DNA of 64,000 nt from Chryseobacterium sp. Bi04 (lineage in GTDB: Bacteria > Bacteroidota > Bacteroidia > Flavobacteriales > Weeksellaceae), in contig NZ_CAKKLP010000004.1 of NCBI RefSeq assembly GCF_918698085.1, positions 298,566 through 362,565 of the forward strand, read 5' to 3'. The position numbers and the translations under genes are program-made. The notes under the pieces are model-generated. The model was given only the letters and a program-made list of their open reading frames with translations, made no database searches and was not told the DNA's origin. Each line of letters starts with the position of its first letter. Within the stretch, counting starts at the first letter, position 1. This document shows positions 8,209 to 16,100 of this stretch, one piece after another.

Positions 8209-10239
8209 ATGAAATTGTTTAATTCCAGCACAAATTTTGAGTCAGTTCTTAAAAAATACTTTTCTTTTAAGAACGAAACCCTTTCTTTAGAACCTTTTGC
8301 AGAGTTTTTAGAGAGCATTAAAAGGGCAGATTTTACTTATGTGCTTAATTTTCTCAGAAGCAATCCCAATTTTGCTGAGAATTTTAAATACTATATACAC
8401 AATATTTTTAGAGGCAGGCCTTTCAACCTGTCCCTGACAGAAGCCAATATCCTTTCTGAAAATGCTTTCTTTCCGGAACTTAAAAAAAGGATCCTGAATA
8501 AGGTTTTACCTCCCGTAGAAAATGAAAAGACGGTGTGGTATATGATTGATAATGTAAGTATGAGGCCTAAAACGGATCTGAAATACATGCATAATCTTCC
8601 TGAAAATGAGATGGATGAATTTTTGGTAATGTTAGGAGCTTCTGATTTTATAATCAAGCCCAACATTAAAAAGGAGCTTATTTTCTCTATGAATATCCTT
8701 TCCTGGAGGGTTACAGGGATGGCTATGGAAGTGGAAGTGGTGAGAATGGCCCCACAGTACAGAAATCTTGATAATCCGTTTCTTGCCCTTCAGAATGAGT
8801 TGGAGGCATTAGCCGAAGACCTTACTACAGATCCCGATTTACAGCTGCACTCTAAAGATAGCCGGTATAAGCAGATCAAAATCTATACAGAACATTGTCA
8901 GGAATTTGTAAACATAGCTTTTAAAAATTCAGCTAAATATGGTATTTCAGGAAAGATTAATCAATCATTGCTGAAGATCCGCCAGCAGACGGAAAGGATC
9001 TATGAAATTGTGCAGTTGCTTGTTATTGATACGGAGGAAGATGTGATGATCAAATCAAAGCAATTGATCTTTAATATCCTGAACTATAAATCTCATAAAA
9101 ATAATATAGCAGACCTGATCAACGACAGTACAAGGTTGATTTCCCATCTTATTACCAACCATACGGCAGAAGCAGGAACCCATTATATCACCTCTACCCG
9201 TAAAGAATATATGACTATGTTCTATAAAGCGAGTGGTGGTGGAATTATTGTAGGAGCGCTTTGTGTATTAAAAATGCTATACGGATATATCCCCGGAAGT
9301 GATTTTTCGCACGCATTCCTATACTCTATGAACTATGCCATGGGATTTGTGATGATTTACCTGATGGGATTTACTCTGGCCACAAAACAGCCTGCAATGA
9401 CTGCCGCTACGATGACTAAAGTACTGTCTGAAGAAGGAAACAGCAAAAGACACAATACGGAATTTGCCCATCTGGTATCAAAACTATTCAGAAGCCAGTT
9501 TATAGCATTTGTAGGAAATGTACTGCTGGCTTTCCCTATTGCCCTTGCCATTATTTATGGTTTGGATGTCTTTTTCTCTCAAAATCTTGCAGTAGAGAGA
9601 TCCGATAAGCTGCTAAAAGACCTCGATCCTTTCAAATCCAAAGCAATTTTGCATGCGAGTATTGCTGGATTTTATCTTTTTATTTCAGGAATCATCTCAG
9701 GGAATATTGGGAACAACTCTGTATTTTATCAGATCCCGGAAAGAATTGCCAAAAATTTGTCTATCAGAAATTTTCTCGGAAAGAAGTTTGCGAAAGGACT
9801 GTCGAAATATTATGCTAAAAACTGGCCCGGAATTGTTTCCAATTTCTGGTTTGGTGTATTCCTTGGGGCCACTGCTCCGGTAGGAATGTTCTTCGGACTG
9901 GACCTTGATATAAGACACATTACTTTTGCTGCCGGAAACTTTGCGTTAGGACTTTACGGAAAAGATTTCTCAGTAGATTCCTATACTTTTTGGATATCTT
10001 TCTTTACCGTATTCCTGATAGGATTCTTCAACTTCCTGGTGAGTTTTAGTTTATCGATGTTCTTAGCCTTTAGATCAAGAAAAATGAATTTCGGGCAGGT
10101 GAGCGAAATCTATAAAGAAATATTCAGGTATTTTGTGAAACATCCGCTGAAGTTCTTCCTGCCATTGAGTTCAGGCTTGGATAAAAAAGCAGATGACCTC
10201 ATGAGCAATACGATCTCTAATAAATCTGAAGAACATTAA
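8209..10239 (+). CDS. Gcr-type polytopic membrane protein (annotated site-specific recombinase, PF10136)
   Basis: A 676-residue protein of the family usually called site-specific recombinase (Gcr). The first 340 residues are soluble and helical; the C-terminal half has about six to seven membrane helices (for example around GGIIVGALCVLKMLYG, FLLAFPIALAIIYG-like segments and FFTVFLIGFFNFLVSF). No serine or tyrosine recombinase motif is visible, so the traditional name is probably misleading and the role is unknown. It lies 13 bp after mtgA. Ends before a bidirectional terminator. Confidence 0.75.
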   Translation: MKLFNSSTNFESVLKKYFSFKNETLSLEPFAEFLESIKRADFTYVLNFLRSNPNFAENFKYYIHNIFRGRPFNLSLTEANILSENAFFPELKKRILNKVLPPVENEKTVWYMIDNVSMRPKTDLKYMHNLPENEMDEFLVMLGASDFIIKPNIKKELIFSMNILSWRVTGMAMEVEVVRMAPQYRNLDNPFLALQNELEALAEDLTTDPDLQLHSKDSRYKQIKIYTEHCQEFVNIAFKNSAKYGISGKINQSLLKIRQQTERIYEIVQLLVIDTEEDVMIKSKQLIFNILNYKSHKNNIADLINDSTRLISHLITNHTAEAGTHYITSTRKEYMTMFYKASGGGIIVGALCVLKMLYGYIPGSDFSHAFLYSMNYAMGFVMIYLMGFTLATKQPAMTAATMTKVLSEEGNSKRHNTEFAHLVSKLFRSQFIAFVGNVLLAFPIALAIIYGLDVFFSQNLAVERSDKLLKDLDPFKSKAILHASIAGFYLFISGIISGNIGNNSVFYQIPERIAKNLSIRNFLGKKFAKGLSKYYAKNWPGIVSNFWFGVFLGATAPVGMFFGLDLDIRHITFAAGNFALGLYGKDFSVDSYTFWISFFTVFLIGFFNFLVSFSLSMFLAFRSRKMNFGQVSEIYKEIFRYFVKHPLKFFLPLSSGLDKKADDLMSNTISNKSEEH

Positions 10240-10268
10240 ACTGTTTCAGGATATAGATACAATACATA

Positions 10269-10298
10269 AAAAAATGCTACTTCAGGTAGCATTTTTTT
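10269..10298. terminator. Bidirectional terminator between convergent genes
   Basis: AAAAAATGCTAC and GTAGCATTTTTT form a 12-bp stem with loop TTCAG, with T runs on both strands. It serves the 8209-10239 gene on plus and the recF operon on minus. Confidence 0.88.
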
Positions 10299-10323
10299 AT
10301 GAGTTCATCTTTGTAAAAAGAAA

Positions 10324-10620
10324 TTACAGGATCTGAAGGTCATTCAGTTTATCTGCTCCGAATTTGTCCTGAAACTTTTTCAGATAAAAGCTTTTACGCA
10401 TTTTAAAATCATTTTTCAATAGGGGAGAGTCTATTTTAATCATGATGCATCCTTTTTCAATATTTACACTTCTGATTTCATTGAAGAGACTGGCATCAAG
10501 ATAATCTTCCAGAAAATCTTTGATTTCAAAGGCCACCAGTTTATCCTCAAAACCATAAATTCTGGCAAAAGATTTTACAAGTTCAGACGATTGATATTCA
10601 CGTTTTTTCTTATTCTTCAT
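10324..10620 (-). CDS. DUF721 (DciA-like) protein
   Basis: A 98-residue DUF721 protein. The family includes DciA, the helicase operator that replaces DnaC-type loaders in many bacteria, so a role in loading or modulating the replicative helicase is plausible. The usual features are visible: an N-terminal basic tail, a helix, then strands ending IKIDSPLLKNDFKMRKSF, near the KH-like fold. It is last in an operon with recF, a link between DUF721 and replication genes that recurs in many genomes. Its ATG overlaps the end of the upstream gene by 11 bases. Confidence 0.8.
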   Translation of the reverse strand: MKNKKKREYQSSELVKSFARIYGFEDKLVAFEIKDFLEDYLDASLFNEIRSVNIEKGCIMIKIDSPLLKNDFKMRKSFYLKKFQDKFGADKLNDLQIL

Positions 10621-11302
10621 GCTGTTTTTTCTGTAGATAGTCAGTTGTTAATCCTTTGTTTTTGAAAAACTTTTCTAAATAAGGATAAAGAAATTCACAG
10701 GTCTCGATGGGTTCCAACATACCTTTTGGAGAAGATTCTATTTCGGAACATTCGAAGCAAATCTCAAAGTAAGCAAAAACCTTATCATTCTCATCATAAA
10801 AAAGTATGGCATTTCTTGGGAAAAAACATCCGCTTTTAGAGGTGAAATCGATATAATACTTGTTGCAGGTATCATATAGGATCGCAGTAAGTTCTGATAT
10901 TTCTGTGATTGTTAAGGTTTTTGATTCCTTTATTCCTTCATGATATTCTTTTTCAATCAACTCTCTTAGTTCAACAGGCTCAGGACTTTTTTTAAAACTT
11001 TCATAATATCCCTTGAGATCAGAACTGTCTGATTTTGTTTTTGGAGTGGGTGGAGGAGGTACATAGTTGTTTTTTTCACTAAAATCCAGATTATAAGAAA
11101 TAATTTTAATTTTAGCAGCTTTATTAAAAGGAAACCTGCTGATTCTCTTCTGTAGTGGGATAGGCTTGAAATCTTTATTAACTTCACCATGTTGATGAGA
11201 ATGATAATCATCCAGCAGATCTACTGCTTTTTTTCTTTTCTTCTGACTAAAAGAAAAGAAAAAAAGCAGTGAAAATATAATGATGTAAATTCTTTGAATC
11301 AT
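10610..11302 (-). CDS. Secreted protein of unknown function in the recF operon
   Basis: A 230-residue protein with a clear signal peptide (IYIIIFSLLFFFSFSQ) followed by a Lys-rich mature start, a proline-rich spacer (VPPPPTPKTK) and an acidic helical domain with four Cys in the C-terminal third (SGCFFPR, FEICFECSEI, ETCEFLYP). I do not recognise a family. It overlaps recF by 4 bases (ATGA) and DUF721 by 11, so it is translationally coupled to both; the link of an exported protein to replication genes is probably only operonic. Confidence 0.75.
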   Translation of the reverse strand: MIQRIYIIIFSLLFFFSFSQKKRKKAVDLLDDYHSHQHGEVNKDFKPIPLQKRISRFPFNKAAKIKIISYNLDFSEKNNYVPPPPTPKTKSDSSDLKGYYESFKKSPEPVELRELIEKEYHEGIKESKTLTITEISELTAILYDTCNKYYIDFTSKSGCFFPRNAILFYDENDKVFAYFEICFECSEIESSPKGMLEPIETCEFLYPYLEKFFKNKGLTTDYLQKKQHEE

Positions 11303-12378
11303 ATCTCAAAAATTATACTTTCTTCGTTAATTTTTTTTACCACACTTTCGGTACGTTCCCTATGGGTATCGGTAATAAAGATCTGTCCGAAACTTTCCTT
11401 ATTCACGAGTTCAATCAACTGGGAAACCCTGGTGTCATCAAGCTTATCAAAAATATCATCCAGGAGAAGGATAGGTGTTTTATGGGTGAGCTCCTTTACA
11501 AGACTCATCTGCGCCAGTTTTAAGGAGATCAGAAAAGATTTCTGCTGCCCCTGGGAACCAATTTTTTTGATTAAAACACAGTCCATTTCGAAAAGAAGAT
11601 CATCTTTATGAATCCCTTTTGAAGTGTAGGTAAGCATCCGGTCTCTATCAATATTTTCTTTTAAAAGCTCTTCAAAAGACTTCTCTAATAAATGAGATTC
11701 ATAGATCACCGATACCGTTTCTTTTCCTCCAGAAATAATCTGATAAAAATTCTGGACAATAGGATTTAACTGTTCTACAAACTCTTTTCTTTTCTTAAAA
11801 ATTTTGGTTCCGAATTGGGTAATCGGACTATCGTAAATTTCCAGTGAATCCTTGTCCCATACTCTGTTTTTAGCAAAATATTTTAACAATGCATTTCTTT
11901 GCTGGATGGTTTTCTGATATTGGATCAGGTCAAAAAGGTATTCGGAATCTGTTTGAGAGATCATAGAATCCAGAAACTTCCGTCTGCTTTCCCCTGAATC
12001 TGAAATAAGATTGGAGTCATAAGGAGAGATCATCACACTCGGAAGATACCCAATATGGTCGGCCATCCTATCGTAGCTTTTATCATTTTTTTTGATCACC
12101 TTCTTAGCTTCCTTAGGCTGGGTGATTCTAATGATATCTTCACTGTCTTCATGCTGCACTTCAGCGTCGATGGTGAAAAAATCTTTTTCTCTTTTAATAT
12201 TATTGAGGTCGGTGTTTCCCAAAAAACTTTTCCCTACCGATAAATAGTGCAGGGCATCCAGAATATTGGTCTTTCCCGCACCGTTATTTCCAACGAAACA
12301 GTTAATTTGCGGCGAAAATTCAAACTTCTTTTCTGAATGGTTTTTGAAATTGTAAAGAGAGAGTTTCTTGATAATCAT
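11299..12378 (-). CDS. recF: DNA replication and repair protein RecF
   Basis: RecF, the SMC-like ATPase that with RecO and RecR loads RecA at gaps. All signatures are present in 359 residues: Walker A GNNGAGKTN (about residues 30-38), the ABC-type signature region KIGSQGQQKSFLISLKL, Walker B PILLLDDIFDKLD, and the final THRE segment. Length is normal. It starts 3 bp after the UbiA-like gene ends and shares 4 bp with the next gene, so it is inside a four-gene operon. Confidence 0.96.
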   Translation of the reverse strand: MIIKKLSLYNFKNHSEKKFEFSPQINCFVGNNGAGKTNILDALHYLSVGKSFLGNTDLNNIKREKDFFTIDAEVQHEDSEDIIRITQPKEAKKVIKKNDKSYDRMADHIGYLPSVMISPYDSNLISDSGESRRKFLDSMISQTDSEYLFDLIQYQKTIQQRNALLKYFAKNRVWDKDSLEIYDSPITQFGTKIFKKRKEFVEQLNPIVQNFYQIISGGKETVSVIYESHLLEKSFEELLKENIDRDRMLTYTSKGIHKDDLLFEMDCVLIKKIGSQGQQKSFLISLKLAQMSLVKELTHKTPILLLDDIFDKLDDTRVSQLIELVNKESFGQIFITDTHRERTESVVKKINEESIIFEI

Positions 12379-12381
12379 TCG

Positions 12382-13137
12382 TCAAAAATACTCCATTATT
12401 AGTAAAAATAAAAAAGGAAGTGCAGAGCAGGTTTCCACTCCAAATGAAAAATAAGCGTCATCTCTTTTATTATCAGCGAAATAGATGAGAATATAAGTGA
12501 AGATGCCGGATAAGAAAAATGCTGCGGCATACAGGGGCTGAAGGTAAAAAATTCCAAGAAGAGTACTGATGAACACCAGAGCGTAAGCAATATATTTGGT
12601 ATTCTGGACCCCTATCAGCATCGGAAATGTTTTTACCGTGTCACTGTTCATATCCCGGATATCAAAAGGAAGAACCAATGCCGTGATAAAGAAAAAACTG
12701 ATCAGAAAAATAGGAATATCAAATTCAGGAAGTGTCAGCCAGCAGTTGACCAATGCCCAGACTAATCCTACATAAAAAACTTTCAGTAACGGAATCTTCC
12801 GGATATACACATCTAGAAAAAAGCTGTTGTAGAGTAATCCAAGTACAACAATAATAAACCATTTCAGAAGTCTTACTTCATTGTGATTATGTATGATTAA
12901 AAAAGCACAAATGATCCCGGCTATAGCATTTAAGATCAGTATTTTGAGAAAATGTTTAGTGTATTGATACTTAGTGTACAGATACCCGCTGAAATACGTG
13001 ATGAAAATTAACAGGATTGTAGGTAAACGGAATGTGTTTTGCTCTTTCATGAAAAATACTGCAAAAAAAGTTCCCATTAAAGAGACATAAATTTGGCTGT
13101 CTATGACGGTTTTTTTCAGTATTTTTAAAATGTTCAT
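12382..13137 (-). CDS. UbiA-like polytopic membrane protein
   Basis: A 251-residue membrane protein with about eight hydrophobic helices. The motif DIRDMNSD (about residues 160-167) resembles the second Asp-rich motif of UbiA prenyltransferases, and LIGVQNTKYIAYAL resembles the segment that follows it. The first motif (NDxxDxxxD) is not seen at the expected place near residues 55-70, so catalytic activity is doubtful. First gene of the recF operon. Its start is only 18 bp from the divergent alpha-2-macroglobulin gene. Confidence 0.6.
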   Translation of the reverse strand: MNILKILKKTVIDSQIYVSLMGTFFAVFFMKEQNTFRLPTILLIFITYFSGYLYTKYQYTKHFLKILILNAIAGIICAFLIIHNHNEVRLLKWFIIVVLGLLYNSFFLDVYIRKIPLLKVFYVGLVWALVNCWLTLPEFDIPIFLISFFFITALVLPFDIRDMNSDTVKTFPMLIGVQNTKYIAYALVFISTLLGIFYLQPLYAAAFFLSGIFTYILIYFADNKRDDAYFSFGVETCSALPFLFLLIMEYF

Positions 13138-13155
13138 TTTTCAAAATTAATATAT

Positions 13156-16100
13156 ATGAAAAGATTTTCCAAGATATTTATGCTTTTGCTTCTAATGCTG
13201 TGCTTTTCACCGGCTTTTGCGCAAAAATATTATGATGCCCAGTGGAAAAAAATTGTTGAAAACAGTACCAAGGGAGCTTACAAATCTAATCTTCCCATTA
13301 TTTTAGACATACAAAACCAGGCAATGAAAGAAAATAATGCACTCCAGCTGATCCGTTCTTTAAAGGCGGAATTCAGTATTGTAAACCAAACCGTAGATGA
13401 TGATCAGAATGATGCTGCTTCAAAATTCTTTGGAAAACTTCAGAAAGCGGAGGAAAAGCTGAAGGGAGAAGAAAAGTTGGTATACAAAGTTCTGTTAAAT
13501 GGCTTTTTTCTGGATTATTATAACCAAAATTCCTGGAAAATAGACGGCAGAACGAATATCAATTCCCAGGATCTTTCACAAATTGAGACCTGGAGTAAAC
13601 TGGATTTTAAAAATTATTTAACCAAAGCTTATCAGGATCTCGATCAGCAGAAGGCAGAAATGAAAAAAATCTCCCTAACAAAATATAAGGAAGTATTTTC
13701 AGGGGTTAAAAACATAGCTTATTTTCCTACATTATTTGATTGGTATGCGTTGAAGAAGATCTCTTTTCTGTCCGAAAACAATATATTCACAAAGAATGAA
13801 CTTGCAGAAAACCGTACGTCAATCAATGCGGTCTTTGACGAACTGATCGCACAGAATGAAGGGAACCCGAAGTTATACTTTATGAAAGAAAAATTGGTTG
13901 AAAACTGTAATTTTAATCAATGTAAAGATAAACTTGAACAACTGCAGGCGCTTGTAAAATCTAATGTAGAAGGCGATTATAAAGTGCTCATCATGGAAGA
14001 TATCATGAATGAGCTGATTGCCAAAAAGAAAACAAAAGAAGCCATTGCCGTTGCTGCACAGGCTAAAAGCGAATATCCAAAATCTCCGTTTCTGGAGAAT
14101 ATTAAAAATAAGGAAAATCAGATTGTCAACCCATTGCTGAACATTAAATATGAGCAGCAGACCCAGAACAACCTGCCGATCCACTTTATGGCAGAATATA
14201 AAAATGTTGAAGAGTTTTCTTTGAATATTTATGAAGTAAAAGATAATTTCACTTCACTGCTCCAGTATATTCAAAACTCATACGGCAATACATTTGAGAA
14301 GGTTAAAAAGAATCTGGTAAGAAAAGAAACGTATCAGCTTTCGGATCCTAAAGATTATCAGCTTCACAAAACTTCTCTGGAGATAAAGCCCCTTCCTTCA
14401 GGGGTATATGTTGTGGAATATTCGGTGGCAGGAGCAGATTTAAAGAATATAGATGCTAAACAGAATTTTTACTTCCTGGTGTCCGGGAACAAAATTATCT
14501 ATCAGAATAAAACAGACCGAAATCCGCTTTCCAACGAATTGAAATTGGTGAATAGTGGAAACGGAAAGCCTGCAGTGAATGAAAATCTTGTGTTTTATGA
14601 ATTTATAGCGAATAAAACATTAAATAAAGTAGAGGGTAAAACCAATGAAAAAGGAGTTTTTAAATTTCCTTCTACAGCAAGCAATGAATATTACAGAACC
14701 TTCCTGATCCAACAGCCTAAGACAAATGATTTCCAGATGATGCAGGTGTACGGAAACAGAGGAAATGTGGAAGATTATAATCCGAACAAACAATCCCGTA
14801 CTACGGCGCAGATCTTTACAGACAGAGCGATATACAGACCCGGTCAGACAGTTTACTTCAAAGTAGTCAATACGAAGCTGGAAAAAGAAGTGGAATCTGT
14901 ACTTTCAGGATGGAAGCAGAAAATAACGCTGGTGGATACCAATAGCCAGGACGTTTCCTCACAAGACTTTACCACCAATGAGTTTGGTTCTTATCATGGC
15001 AGCTTTATTCTTCCAAAAGGTAAGCTGAACGGTACTTTTTACCTGAGAACAGACGGAGAAACCCAGGGTTATAAAGACATCAGGGTTGAAGAGTACAAAA
15101 GACCTAAGTTTGAAGTAAGTTTCGATCCTGTAAAAGATGAATATAAATATGGACAAACCATAGATCTGAAAGGAAAAACACTGATGTTTTCGGGAGTGGC
15201 ATTAAGCAATACCACTGTGCATTACGAAATTAAGAAGCACAATATCAGGTGGAGGTATTTCTCATGGTATCCACAGAATGATACCAATGAAAATTCTATC
15301 CTTGGAGAGACTAAAACGAATGAAAAAGGAGAATTTGTGATTCATTTGGATCTTAAAAAAGATGAAAAGCTGGAAGGCATACAGATTGATAATTACGAGA
15401 TCAATGCTTCAGTGACAGACATTAATGGGGAGACACAGTCTGCCAATACCCAGCTGAAAGTAGCTTCAGTTTCTCACTACATTAAAGCCGATAATATTCA
15501 AAATACATTCACTGGTGAAAATGTAAACCTGAAAGTAGAAACAAAGAACTATAACGAACAGAATCTTAAGAAATCTTACCAGGTTAAATTATCTAAACTT
15601 AGCGCACCGGATCGTATTTTCAGGGATAATTTTAAGTCTGAAATTCAAAATCTTCCGAAATATTCAAAAGAAGAATTTATCAGCAAGTTTCCGCATGATC
15701 TGTTTGACAAGAATGATGAAATTAAAAACTGGAAAACAGAAAAAGTTCTGATTGAAAAACAGCAGCCTGCATCAACTGATAATGCTCAGCTTTCAACTCA
15801 GTTAGATTTAGGAAAGCTTGAGGCAGGAGATTATCAGCTGGAGCTATTCAATATAGAAGGAAAGGATACCATAAAATCTTCCCAATATTTCAGTGTTTGG
15901 GACAAAACTTCTTTGAAACCTGTACAAAAAACATTCCTGACTGTTATAGCTCCGAAAGATGAAGTGTCAAGGGGTGAGAAAGTGAAAATATATGTGTACT
16001 CTGCGATTCCTGATGCGTGGGTGAATGTCTTTGTTCAGGATGGATCAGGAAAAACAGTTTCAGAAACCCATCAGCTTAAAAAAGGACTGTTGGAATATAC

